From: Actinoplanes teichomyceticus ATCC 31121
GTDB lineage: Bacteria > Actinomycetota > Actinomycetes > Mycobacteriales > Micromonosporaceae
DNA length: 64,000 nt
Direction of reading: 5' to 3'
Assembly: GCF_003711105.1 (NCBI RefSeq)
Contig: NZ_CP023865.1
Span: forward strand, 2,268,001-2,332,000
The position numbers and the translations under genes were made by a program. The notes under the pieces were generated by a model. It saw nothing but the letters and a program-made list of their open reading frames with translations. It was not told the DNA's origin and searched no databases. Below are positions 15,377-22,900 of this stretch, piece after piece (position 1 is the first letter of the stretch; each line of letters begins with the position of its first letter).

Positions 15377-16639
15377 GTGCGAAGTTCACAGGGTCGCGTG
15401 ATCAGCCGGCGGGCCGTTCTCGGTGGAGCGGTCGCGGCGACCGCGGGGGCGTGGCTCACGTCGCCCGGGGCCGCTTCGGCGACCGACCGGGAGGCCCTGG
15501 CCGTTCAGCGGGCGGCCGCCCGGCTGGACGGCGCGCTGATCGCGCTGCGACGCGACCTGCACGCTCATCCGGAGCTTGCCGGTCGGGAGCAGCGGACCGC
15601 CGGGGTGGTGGCGGCGCGCCTGCGGGCGGCGGGGCTCGATGTCACGACCGGCGTCGGTGGGCACGGTGTCGTCGGTGTCCTGACCGGGGTCCGTCCGGGC
15701 CGGACGGTGGCGTACCGGGCGGACATCGACGCGGTCGGCCCGGACGACGGGGCCGGCGGCGCCACCGGCCCGGCGCACCTGTGCGGTCACGACATCCACA
15801 CCACGATCGGGGTGGGGATCGCCGAGGTGCTGGCCCGGCTGCGCCAGCGGCTGTCCGGCCGGGTGGTGGTGCTGTTCCAGCCGGCCGAGGAGAGCCTGAC
15901 CGGCGCCGCCGCGATGATCGCCGACGGCGTTCTCACGGCGACCCGGCCGAGCGAGATCCATGCGCTGCACTGCGGTCCGTTCCCGGTCGGCCGGTTCGCG
16001 ACGATCGCCGGCATCGGCTTGCCCGGCCAGGACAAGGGCCAGATCACCCTCACCGGCGCCGATGCCCCGGCGCGCGCCCGGCGGTTGGCCGGGAGCATCA
16101 ACGGCATGAGTACGGTGAAGCGCCCGACCGGCCCCGCCGACCTGGAGCGGTTGGTGGCCGACCTGCAGACCCCCGGTGGACCGCTGGCCCGGTTCGTCGT
16201 CGTGCAGGCCCAGGCCGTCGGCGCGACCGTGCGGGTGTCGTCGCGGTGCTGGCCGGAGCACCGTTACCCGCGGGTGCGGGCCGAGATCCGGCGCCGCGTC
16301 CGGGCGGTGGGCCCGGCGACCGTGGACTTCCCGGCCGACCCGTTCCCGGCGATGCACGCGCCCCGGCGTGAGGGCCAGGCCCTCCAGCGGCATCTGCGGC
16401 GCACGCTGGGCACCGAGCGGGTGATGCCGCTGCACGCCGCGATCCCGTTCAGCGGCGAGGACTACGCCCACTTCCTGGACCGGATCCCGGGCACCTACAC
16501 GTTCCTCGGCGTCCGGGCCCCGAACACCGGCATCGAGACCAGCTATCCCCACCTGGCCACCTTCCAGCCGGACGAGAGCGCCATCGGCCACGGCGTCCGG
16601 GCCATGTCCGGCTGGCTACTCACCCGCACCCGCTCCTGA
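15377..16639 (+). CDS. Tat-exported M20-family amidohydrolase
   Basis: A 420-residue metallohydrolase of peptidase family M20D (the hippurate/IAA-amino acid amidohydrolase group), which cleaves N-acyl amino acids. The N-terminus has a twin-arginine signal (VISRRAVLGGAVAATAGAWL, then SPGAASA), so it is folded before export. The metal site is HLCGHDIHTT (His134, Cys136, His138, Asp139), followed by FQPAEESLTGAA and HCGPFPVG. The end SGEDYAHFLDRIPGTYTFLG carries the usual C-terminal ligand region. The GTG at 15377 follows GGGGGAGG and begins just before the Tat motif; the longer frame to 15107 overlaps the channel relic. An extracellular role, for example cutting acylated amino acids or peptides, is inferred. 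Confidence 0.85.
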   Translation: MRSSQGRVISRRAVLGGAVAATAGAWLTSPGAASATDREALAVQRAAARLDGALIALRRDLHAHPELAGREQRTAGVVAARLRAAGLDVTTGVGGHGVVGVLTGVRPGRTVAYRADIDAVGPDDGAGGATGPAHLCGHDIHTTIGVGIAEVLARLRQRLSGRVVVLFQPAEESLTGAAAMIADGVLTATRPSEIHALHCGPFPVGRFATIAGIGLPGQDKGQITLTGADAPARARRLAGSINGMSTVKRPTGPADLERLVADLQTPGGPLARFVVVQAQAVGATVRVSSRCWPEHRYPRVRAEIRRRVRAVGPATVDFPADPFPAMHAPRREGQALQRHLRRTLGTERVMPLHAAIPFSGEDYAHFLDRIPGTYTFLGVRAPNTGIETSYPHLATFQPDESAIGHGVRAMSGWLLTRTRS

Positions 16640-17120
16640 CAGACCACCCCGGCCGGCCCCGTCGCGGTACCGGGCGGCTGCCCCGCCGGGCGCCTGGGGC
16701 GAGACGCGCGTCGGGACGCGGCCGTGCGGACAGGCCCGGCCGCGAAACCACGGCGTGGTGTCCGAGTGGGATCATGTCCTGTCCGAATTGATTTGGATGC
16801 CGCCGCTTCGGTGGAGGCACGGTGACCGAGTCGAGCCGTCCGGTCACCGTGGACTGTCCATGAGGTGCCGCGAGCTGGTCTCTGGTGCGGATCCGGGTTC
16901 GGTACGCTAAATCTTGCCTGCCGCGCAACTTCTTTGTTTGTGTGGGTGCTCCATAGAGCGGTGGCGTTCTTTCGGTTAACATGCTTTCGGGTTCAAGCAT
17001 CGCCGGGCGGGCTGTCGGCTCCGCTCCTCCGGCGGTGTCACGGGGTGGCCAACGTACTCGTCGTCGCTGTAGGCCCGAGCGGCCTTCGGTCTGATGCCTG
17101 TCCGAAAGGTCTGATGCGCT
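16640..17120. other. Intergenic region with an 11-bp inverted repeat
   Basis: No credible gene in 481 bases. CACGGTGACCG at 16818-16828 and its exact complement at 16841-16851 form an 11-base stem with a 12-base loop, either a terminator for the M20 gene or a regulatory site. A less GC-rich patch at 16900-17000 probably contains the promoter of the PAS/LuxR gene, but no clear -35/-10 pair stands out. Confidence 0.4.
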
Positions 17121-17810
17121 ATGTCCTTGTCCGGGGACACCGTGATGTCGGCACTCCTCGACGAGACGGACTTCGCCGAAGGTTTCCGCTCCCTGTTCGA
17201 GCAGTCCGGCATCGGCATAGCCAACCTCGACACCCGGATGCGGTTGCGTGAGGCCAACGCCGACTTCCTCCGCGAGGTCGACCGCGAGCCGCAGGACGCC
17301 TACGGCCGCTCGTTCCCGGCCCTGCTGCACCGCAGCGTGCGGCAGCGGGTGGAACACGGGCTGACCGAGCTGATCGCCGGTCGCCGGGAGCGGTTCGTCG
17401 AGCGGGTGCTGGCGGTGCGGCCGGACGGCACGCTGGTGCCGGCGGGGATGACCGCGGTGGCCGTGCCGGCCGTCGCGTCGCCGGACGGGCCCGGCGAGAT
17501 CGACACCGTTCTCGTCCTGCTGCACGCCAAGCCCCGCGGCGGCGAGCCGCCGGCCGCCGCGCCGGCCAGGGTCGCGCTGCAGCCGATGGACGCGCGCATC
17601 CTGGAGGGCGTGGCGGCCGGGATTCCGACGGTGAAGCTCGCCTCGTCACTGTTCATGAGTCGCGGCGGCGTGGAATACCGGGTCACCGCGCTGCTGCGGA
17701 TGCTGCGCGTGCCGAACCGGCCCGCACTGGTCTCCAAAGCTCATTCGATCGGCATGTTCGACACCGCCGTCTGGCCGCCCAGGGTGCACCCCGAATACGT
17801 CAAGAATTGA
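17121..17810 (+). CDS. PAS domain regulator with LuxR-like C-terminal helix-turn-helix (copy 1)
   Basis: A 229-residue protein. Residues 15-135 form a PAS sensor domain (FRSLFEQSGIGIANLDTRMR, then VRPDGTLVPAGMTAVAVPAV). After an Ala/Pro linker, residues 150-215 resemble a LuxR-type DNA-binding domain (LQPMDARILEGVAAGIPTVK, then SRGGVEYRVTALLRMLRVPN). It is a paralogue of the convergent gene at 17959-18666, sharing FRSLFE(Q/R)SG, MDARILEGVAAG-like and NRPALVS elements and the C-terminal WPPR..PEYV. It has no receiver domain, so signals would enter through the PAS pocket. The ATG at 17121 has a weak ribosome site; ATG 17142 is an alternative. Confidence 0.75.
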   Translation: MSLSGDTVMSALLDETDFAEGFRSLFEQSGIGIANLDTRMRLREANADFLREVDREPQDAYGRSFPALLHRSVRQRVEHGLTELIAGRRERFVERVLAVRPDGTLVPAGMTAVAVPAVASPDGPGEIDTVLVLLHAKPRGGEPPAAAPARVALQPMDARILEGVAAGIPTVKLASSLFMSRGGVEYRVTALLRMLRVPNRPALVSKAHSIGMFDTAVWPPRVHPEYVKN

Positions 17811-17820
17811 GGACCGCAAG

Positions 17821-17849
17821 AAAGCCCCGACCCGGCCGGTCGGGGCTTT
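17821..17849 (+). terminator. Intrinsic terminator of the plus-strand PAS/LuxR gene
   Basis: AAAGCCCCGAC (17821-17831) pairs perfectly with GTCGGGGCTTT (17839-17849) around a seven-base loop, beginning 10 bases after the stop codon. Confidence 0.85.
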
Positions 17850-17910
17850 CCTGTCTGCTTCCGCCGCGCCGGAGATCCGTTATGGAAGCGGATATCAAGA
17901 AACGCTCAGG

Positions 17911-17941
17911 AAAAAGCCCCCGCCGTTGTGGGTGGGGGGCT
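17911..17941 (-). terminator. Intrinsic terminator of the minus-strand PAS/LuxR gene
   Basis: Read on the minus strand, a GC-rich stem (17941-17931 with 17924-17915) around GTTGTG is followed by TTTTT. It starts 18 bases after the stop of the convergent gene. Each of the two paralogues thus has its own terminator. Confidence 0.8.
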
Positions 17942-17958
17942 CAATGCGGTTCGCGCGC

Positions 17959-18666
17959 TCAGTGCACATATTCGGGGCGGGCCCGCGGGGGCCACACGCC
18001 GACCGCGAGGATGCCGAGTTCGTAAGCGCGCGAGACCAGCGCCGGCCGGTTCGGGGCGTTGAGCTTCCGCAGCATCGCGCTCACGTGGTACTCGACCCCC
18101 TGCCGGCTCAGGTACAGCTGGCTCGCCAGCTGCATCGTGGAGGCGCCGGCGGCCACTCCCTCGAGGATCCGTGCGTCCAGCCGGCTGAGCACCCTGGTGC
18201 CGGCCACGGTCGGCGCCGGAGCCGGCCTACGCGACCTGACCAGCACGATCAGGACCGAAGTGACGTGCGAGCCGGTGCGCCGCAGCGGGACAGCGGTGAG
18301 GTCGGCCTCGACCGGCTCACCGTCCGGGCGCAACAGCCGCACGTGATCGCCGAAGCGGCGTTCCGTGCCCGCACGGACCCCGTCGAGGCCGTTGAGCAGC
18401 CGCCCGCGGCCGTCCCCGGGCAGCAGCTCGGTGAAGGCCAGGCCGGACACCTCGGCGGCCTCACGGTGGAGCATGGCCAGCATGTCGGCATTGACACGGG
18501 TGATCCGGCACCGCGAATCCAGCACGGCGACACCGACGCCGGATCGCTCGAACAGCGAACGGAACAGCTCGCCGGTCCGGGTGGCGACGGTAGGCAGCGG
18601 TGACGAATGGCCGAGCACGTCCGAAGGTGACGCCGAAGTCCTGGGGGAAGTGTCGAGCGCGGTCAT
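17959..18666 (-). CDS. PAS domain regulator with LuxR-like C-terminal helix-turn-helix (copy 2)
   Basis: A 235-residue paralogue of the gene at 17121. The PAS domain spans about residues 30-145 (FRSLFERSGVGVAVLDSRCR, NADMLAMLHREAAEVSG, LLRPDGEPVEADLTAVPL). The C-terminal helix-turn-helix contains SRLDARILEGVAAGASTM, then SRQGVEYHVSAMLRKLNAPN. The LuxR domain lacks the exact LTxREREVL start and uses LDARILEGVA instead, as does copy 1. The ATG at 18666 follows TAGGAG by nine bases; the open frame goes on to 19014 without a better start. The two genes face each other, so the pair probably arose by inverted duplication and then diverged. Confidence 0.78.
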   Translation of the reverse strand: MTALDTSPRTSASPSDVLGHSSPLPTVATRTGELFRSLFERSGVGVAVLDSRCRITRVNADMLAMLHREAAEVSGLAFTELLPGDGRGRLLNGLDGVRAGTERRFGDHVRLLRPDGEPVEADLTAVPLRRTGSHVTSVLIVLVRSRRPAPAPTVAGTRVLSRLDARILEGVAAGASTMQLASQLYLSRQGVEYHVSAMLRKLNAPNRPALVSRAYELGILAVGVWPPRARPEYVH

Positions 18667-19092
18667 CCTTGAGGCTCCTACCGAAGGATCTAGGGGGTTA
18701 TCCGACAGCGATGTTAGAGGGTCGGCAGGAGGCCCACAATAAATACCGGGAAAGCAGCCGTCATCCGGATCCGAACGGTAATCGACGAGTGCGTCGAATG
18801 GAACGGGCGGTGAAGCCGGCATTGCTGTCAACACCTGGAACGCAGGAAAATCCCTAGACTCGCACGGCCGGGGCGTCGATGATCCGGCCCGCCGGGCCGC
18901 AGACGGCGCGGAGCCCGCCGCGCCCGGCCGGACTGGATCATCTCGGATCGGTGGCGTGCCCTGGCGGAGGTCCTCCTGATCACCACGGATCACCCGGACG
19001 GGGACGCCGGACACGGCGACAGCGGGTCACCCGCGGCGCGCGGGCGGCGATAAGCTGCCCCGCGGTAACCCGCTGACACCCGGAGGTGCCTC
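18667..19092. other. Intergenic region between the PAS/LuxR gene and the MazG-like gene
   Basis: 426 bases with no credible gene. It must carry divergent promoters; TAGACT at about 18854 could be a -10 box for the plus strand but no matching -35 is clear. No palindrome or repeat stands out. Confidence 0.35.
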
Positions 19093-19401
19093 TTGGAGAT
19101 CAGGTCCGCCCAGCGGTCGGCCTGGGAGAACAAGCTGGCCAAGGGTTTCAACACCAGCGACGTTCCCCTGGAGTTCTGCCTGCTGCAGGGCGAGGTCGCC
19201 GAAGCCTTCGACGCCTGGCGCCGCACCCGTGACGATCTCGGCGAAGAACTCGCCGACATCGCGATCTACCTCATGTCGCTGGCCGAGATGACCGGTGTCG
19301 ACCTGCAGTCAGCGGTCGAGCAGAAGCTCGCCAAGAACGCCAAGCGCACCTACGTCAAGGACGAGGCGTCCGGAACCTTGGTCAGGGTCGAGCCGGCGTA
19401 A
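19093..19401 (+). CDS. MazG-like nucleotide pyrophosphohydrolase
   Basis: A 102-residue all-helical protein of the MazG-like superfamily, which hydrolyses nucleoside triphosphates to monophosphates and often removes abnormal nucleotides. The metal-binding pattern is visible: LQGEVAEAFDAW gives the first E-x2-E pair and GEELADIAIYLMSLAEMTGVD the E-x2-D pair. The TTG start is supported by GGAGG six bases upstream. It stands alone with its own short leader. It acts in the cytoplasm; the preferred nucleotide cannot be read from sequence. Confidence 0.82.
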   Translation: MEIRSAQRSAWENKLAKGFNTSDVPLEFCLLQGEVAEAFDAWRRTRDDLGEELADIAIYLMSLAEMTGVDLQSAVEQKLAKNAKRTYVKDEASGTLVRVEPA

Positions 19402-19576
19402 GCGCCGGACGTGACGCGACGCCCGGTGACGGCCACCGCATCGGACGATCGCCACACGACGTCCACGGCGCGAGGAGATGGGTGTCGGCGCCACCACGAG
19501 CGGACAACGACACCCTTCTCGCCCCGCTGCGCCGGCCCGATCCGCCCGCGTCAGCCAGCCGACCTTCCGGGGGCGC

Positions 19577-20155
19577 TTACGCTTGCCGGTCCCGGAAGCG
19601 CAGCCACTGCGTGAAAGCGTCCACCTCCGCGCGCTGGTCGGCCGTCAACGGCGTCTCCTCGTCGGCCGGGGTGTCCCGGGAGCGCCCACGGTCCGGTATC
19701 GCGTCGACCCGGTAGGGCCGGGCCGGCAGCTTCAGCGCCTTGCGGACGGCCGCATCCACGTGCTGCAGGAGGATGCGACTGTCGTGATCCGGTATGTCGA
19801 GGTGTTCCGCGAGCCGCGCGCGAGCCGAAGCCAGAGCCGGTAGAGCCGCCTCGTAGACCGCCCGGCCCTGCTCGGTGAGCTCTATCAGGGTGCTGCGCCG
19901 GTCCGCTTCGTTGGGCGTGCGCACCAGTTCGCCGCGTGCCTGGCACCGGCGAAGCGTGGCCGACAGCGTGGTGGGCGACAGGCCGGTCCATTGCGCCAAT
20001 TGCGTGGCGGTCACCGGGCCGAGGTCGCTGACCAGCCCGTACAGCGCGAATTCGTCGACGGACAGCGGGCTGTCGGCGAGTCCTTCGGCAACCAGCGTGG
20101 TGGCGACCGAGGACAGCAACCAGATGTCCACGAGCAGGTTCTTCGGGCCGGGCAC
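19577..20155 (-). CDS. MarR-family transcriptional regulator
   Basis: A 192-residue protein. Residues 5-140 carry the MarR fold: VDEFALYGLVSDLGPVTATQ, LAQWTGLSPTTLSATLRRCQ (recognition helix), ARGELVRTPNEADRRSTLIELTEQG (wing). A C-terminal extension of about 50 residues ends TQWLRFRDRQA. The GTG at 20155 is the only start that fits the fold, although no clear ribosome site precedes it, so the mRNA may be nearly leaderless. It is divergent from a small membrane protein, and a pair of 20-bp direct repeats lies between them. It most likely represses that neighbour and itself. Confidence 0.82.
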   Translation of the reverse strand: MPGPKNLLVDIWLLSSVATTLVAEGLADSPLSVDEFALYGLVSDLGPVTATQLAQWTGLSPTTLSATLRRCQARGELVRTPNEADRRSTLIELTEQGRAVYEAALPALASARARLAEHLDIPDHDSRILLQHVDAAVRKALKLPARPYRVDAIPDRGRSRDTPADEETPLTADQRAEVDAFTQWLRFRDRQA

Positions 20156-20178
20156 GAGATCAGCATACCAAGAAGTTA

Positions 20179-20218
20179 TTGCGATATCGCACTGACTGCT
20201 GCGATAGTGCAGTGACTG
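20179..20218. promoter_or_regulatory. Two 20-bp direct repeats, probable MarR operator
   Basis: Units 20179-20198 and 20199-20218 share TGCGATA at the left and GTGACTGC or CTGACTGC at the right, 16 or more of 20 bases matching. The first contains the perfect palindrome TGCGATATCGCA. They lie 23-60 bases from both divergent starts. Confidence 0.6.
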
Positions 20219-20248
20219 CACCGTGCCTGCTCGCTCCTGGAGGTCCCC

Positions 20249-20836
20249 ATGGTCATCACCGCACCCGTGCGGCTGTCGCATCCGACGCAGCGGCTCGGCG
20301 GCATCGCCGGTCTGCTCGGCGCGGCTGTCCTCGTCGTCAATGCCGCCAAGCGTGCCGAGGTCATTCCCGCCTCCGCGCTGACGCAACTGCTGGCTCCGTT
20401 GGCGGAGGTGTTCGCCCTGGCGCTGGTCACCGTCCTGTACCTGGTCTGCGAGCCTCGGCTGGGCCGGTTCGGCAGAGTCGCCTTCGTGGTGAACTACCTG
20501 GCGCTGGGTGCTCTCGTCGGCGTCGAGTTCGTCATCAACCTGGTCTTCTCCCGGTTGGACGCCGGACAGATCGCTGAGCTGCGTTCCGGCCCGCTCGGTA
20601 CGGCGTTGACCGTCGCGTCCGTGCTCTTCCTGCTGGGCACGCTCGGATTCGCCGCCGCGCTGCTGCCGGCCGCGCTGCCGCCCCGCGGCGCCCTCATCCT
20701 GTACGCGCTGGGATCGGTGCCGGTGTCCCTGCGGGCCTTCGTCCCCGAACCGGTTCTCGACGTGTCGCTGATCGTGCTGGCCGGTGGCGTGGCCTGGCTG
20801 GCGGTGTGGCTGCTGAACGCCGACCGCGATCGATAG
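20249..20836 (+). CDS. Six-segment membrane protein under MarR control
   Basis: A 195-residue integral membrane protein with about six hydrophobic segments (GGIAGLLGAAVLVVNAAK; LAEVFALALVTVLYLV; VAFVVNYLALGALVGVEFVI; ALTVASVLFLLGTLGFAAAL; ALILYALGSVPVSL; VSLIVLAGGVAWLAVWLL). It resembles DUF4386-type membrane proteins, but I am not certain of the family. The ATG follows TGGAGG by six bases. It is divergent from the MarR gene with a shared operator, suggesting inducible expression in response to a small molecule. Function unknown. Confidence 0.72.
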   Translation: MVITAPVRLSHPTQRLGGIAGLLGAAVLVVNAAKRAEVIPASALTQLLAPLAEVFALALVTVLYLVCEPRLGRFGRVAFVVNYLALGALVGVEFVINLVFSRLDAGQIAELRSGPLGTALTVASVLFLLGTLGFAAALLPAALPPRGALILYALGSVPVSLRAFVPEPVLDVSLIVLAGGVAWLAVWLLNADRDR

Positions 20837-20973
20837 CGGGAAGGGCCGCGGCTCGGTACCCCGGTGGAACGCCCGGGGACCGGCCGTGACCCAGTGCACC
20901 GACATCCCCGGTACGGGCCCGACCGAAGACCTGTCTTCAGCCGAGCGGCAGGAGCGCGGCTCGGCCGGCAGGC

Positions 20974-21005
20974 TCGACTGTCTCCCCGGGGGAGACTTCA
21001 CGATG
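20974..21005 (+). promoter_or_regulatory. MerR-type promoter with long spacer and palindrome
   Basis: TCGACT (20974-20979) and ACGATG (21000-21005) are 20 bases apart, and the spacer holds the perfect 17-base palindrome GTCTCCCCGGGGGAGAC (20980-20996). An over-long spacer filled by a palindrome is the hallmark of MerR-activated promoters. No MerR gene is adjacent. The rest of 20837-21021 shows no gene. Confidence 0.45.
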
Positions 21006-21021
21006 TGGAGGCGAAGGTCTC

Positions 21022-21144
21022 ATGGAACGTTACCGCCCCGCCCGGCCCCGGCGTGCCGACGGGGGCGTACCGCACGGAGATCGCCTGGCCGATCCGTACC
21101 CGCGGGTGCGGTCATCGCAACCCACCGCACAGGAGGCTGAATGA
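21022..21144 (+). CDS. Possible 40-residue leader ORF overlapping the BtrH-like gene
   Basis: ATG at 21022, after GGCGAAGG, opens a frame of 40 codons (MERYRPARPRRADGGV...) whose TGA overlaps the ATG of the next gene as ATGA. That overlap and the good ribosome site suggest translational coupling. The peptide is Arg/Pro-rich without a recognisable domain. It may be only a leader, and chance is possible. Confidence 0.3.
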   Translation: MERYRPARPRRADGGVPHGDRLADPYPRVRSSQPTAQEAE

Positions 21145-22148
21145 TCATCGCAGAGGTGTCCCCCGCCGCCGGCCAGCACTGCGAGACCACCGCGCTCGGG
21201 GTCCTGCTCCGTCACGAGGGCATCGACCTGTCCGAACCCATGCGGTTCGGCCTCGGCGAAGGTCTCGGCTTCGTCTACTGGGACGCCAAGAACATGGACT
21301 TCCCGTTCCTCGGCGGCCGGACCAAGCCGATGGCCATCACCCGGACCCTGGTCGCCCGGCTGGGCCTGACGATGCGTGTCGAGGAGACCACGTCGGTACG
21401 CAAGGCCTGGCGCAATGTCACCGCCGCCATCGACGCCGGACGTCCGGTGGGCCTGCAGCTCGACTCCTACCACCTGGACTACTTCACCACGAAAGTCCAC
21501 TTCGGCGGCCACGTCGTCGCGATGTACGGCTACGACGACGCCCACGCCTACCTGATCGACACAGTCCAGCAGGGCGGCGCTGTGCGGACCACCCGTACGA
21601 GCCTGGAACTGGCTCGCCAGGAACGTGGACCGATGACCGCCCGCAACCTGTCCTACACCCTCGCCGACGGTGGGAACCGACCGAAGCTGAGCGATGTCGT
21701 CCGCGCGGCCATCCGTGGCAACGCCCATGACTTCCTTCACCCGCCGATCGCCAACCTCGGCCATCGCGGCATCCGCAAGGCGGCAAGGCAGGTGCCGAAA
21801 TGGCTCACCCGCAGCGCCGACCCATGCCACGACCTCGCCCTGGCCGCCTCGCTGATGGAACGCGGCGGAACCGGCGGCGCCCTGTTCCGCACCATGTACC
21901 GCGACTTCCTCGCCGAATGCTGCACCGTCGTCGACGACGACAACCTCCATCGGGGTCACCGTATGTACGACGAGATAGCTCCGCTGTGGACCGAGGTCTC
22001 CCGGCACCTCGCGGCCGCCGCGGAAACCACCGACGAGCGGCACCTGGCCGACGCCTCGGCGATCCTGTCCGACCTGGCGGACCGGGAGCACGAGGCCATG
22101 CAGACACTGGCCGGGGTTCACGCCCCCGGCCGGCTCGCTGGAACCTGA
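21141..22148 (+). CDS. BtrH-like (butirosin H N-terminal domain) protein
   Basis: A 335-residue protein. Residues 10-150 match the BtrH N-terminal family (pfam14399): HCETTALGVLLRHEGIDLSE, LGEGLGFVYWD, GRPVGLQLDSYHLDYF and VHFGGHVVAMYGYDD. BtrH is an acyltransferase with a papain-like fold that moves an acyl group from a carrier protein to an aminoglycoside; Cys14 and His124 are the likely catalytic pair. The C-terminal half (residues 190-335) is helical and fits the DUF4872-type partner domain. The start follows CAGGAGG. No carrier protein or aminoglycoside genes are nearby, so the substrate is unknown; similar proteins occur outside antibiotic clusters. Its upstream region holds a MerR-type promoter. 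Confidence 0.75.
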   Translation: MIIAEVSPAAGQHCETTALGVLLRHEGIDLSEPMRFGLGEGLGFVYWDAKNMDFPFLGGRTKPMAITRTLVARLGLTMRVEETTSVRKAWRNVTAAIDAGRPVGLQLDSYHLDYFTTKVHFGGHVVAMYGYDDAHAYLIDTVQQGGAVRTTRTSLELARQERGPMTARNLSYTLADGGNRPKLSDVVRAAIRGNAHDFLHPPIANLGHRGIRKAARQVPKWLTRSADPCHDLALAASLMERGGTGGALFRTMYRDFLAECCTVVDDDNLHRGHRMYDEIAPLWTEVSRHLAAAAETTDERHLADASAILSDLADREHEAMQTLAGVHAPGRLAGT

Positions 22149-22379
22149 CCCGTTCCGGCCGACCAGGCGCCGCCGGTACCGGCGCCGCCGATCCCCGCCG
22201 AACGGCCCGTGGCGCAGGGGCCGCCGAGCGCTGCGTCGCGGGACGGACGGTGTCCGCCATCCGGCAGCTCCGCAGGCCCCGCTGTCTGTGGCTGAAGTCC
22301 TTGGCATGCCGATGCAAGTCGGCGAGATTCTGCTCCCGGGCCATTCCGGCCGGGGCAGGGCCACCCGCGAATCGGTACG

Positions 22380-22784
22380 TCAGGACCGCGGCCGGCGGTC
22401 CTGCAGGCCGGTCAGCAGGGCGCAGACGATCGCGCACGCCACGCTGAGCCCGACCAGCAGCATCAGGGCCCCGGCTGCGAACAGGCCGCTGTCGTCGCTG
22501 AGCGCCGCCTGGATGGTCCAGGTCGCGGTGAAACCGAGGGTCAGGGCAGCCGACGCGTACAGCGGCCGGACGCGGCCGAGCACTGCGGCGCTCAGCAGGA
22601 TCAGCAGAGTGAGCGCGCAGCCGGCGATCTGCCAGGTCTGGTAGGGGCCGCTCTCGGTGCCGGTGACCGGATCGGTCTGATACTCGTCGTCCCAGCCCAG
22701 CCACCCCAGCCACGCTCCCGCGGACAGCACCGCGACGGACGCGGCGGCGGTGACCTGGAACAGCGGGCTGCGTCTCACCGGCAT
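22380..22784 (-). CDS. Small four-segment membrane protein, possible immunity protein
   Basis: A 134-residue protein with four hydrophobic segments (LFQVTAAASVAVLSAGAWLG; IAGCALTLLILLSAAVLG; LYASAALTLGFTATWTIQ; AGALMLLVGLSVACAIVCAL). Between the first two is an acidic extracellular or cytoplasmic loop (WDDEYQTDPVTGTESG). I recognise no family. The ATG at 22784 has GAGGAG upstream; an earlier in-frame start at 22880 would run through the RHS terminator. It lies 116 bases downstream of the RHS-phospholipase gene on the same strand, where an immunity gene would be expected. The strong hairpin between them means it needs its own promoter. The immunity role is a guess from position and membrane nature. 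Confidence 0.6.
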   Translation of the reverse strand: MPVRRSPLFQVTAAASVAVLSAGAWLGWLGWDDEYQTDPVTGTESGPYQTWQIAGCALTLLILLSAAVLGRVRPLYASAALTLGFTATWTIQAALSDDSGLFAAGALMLLVGLSVACAIVCALLTGLQDRRPRS

Positions 22785-22856
22785 GGAAGAGTCTCCTCGA
22801 TCGTCGTCGTCGATTATCGCGCTCGGACCGGCGGTCCGGTCTGAAAGGCACAAACG

Positions 22857-22897
22857 GTGATGCCGGGCGGGCCGGTGCACGGCCCGCCCGGCATCAC
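22857..22897. terminator. 18-bp perfect hairpin after the RHS gene
   Basis: Arms 22857-22874 and 22880-22897 pair perfectly over 18 bases around a five-base loop, starting four bases past the RHS stop codon on the minus strand. No T-run. It is the longest perfect stem I noticed in the window. Confidence 0.75.
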
Positions 22898-22900
22898 TAC

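Noticed and set aside
22149..22379. Terminator or gene between the BtrH-like and membrane-protein genes
   Set aside because: A short palindrome with CGCCGGTACCGGCG exists, but the stem is short and GC-rich sequence makes such matches common.
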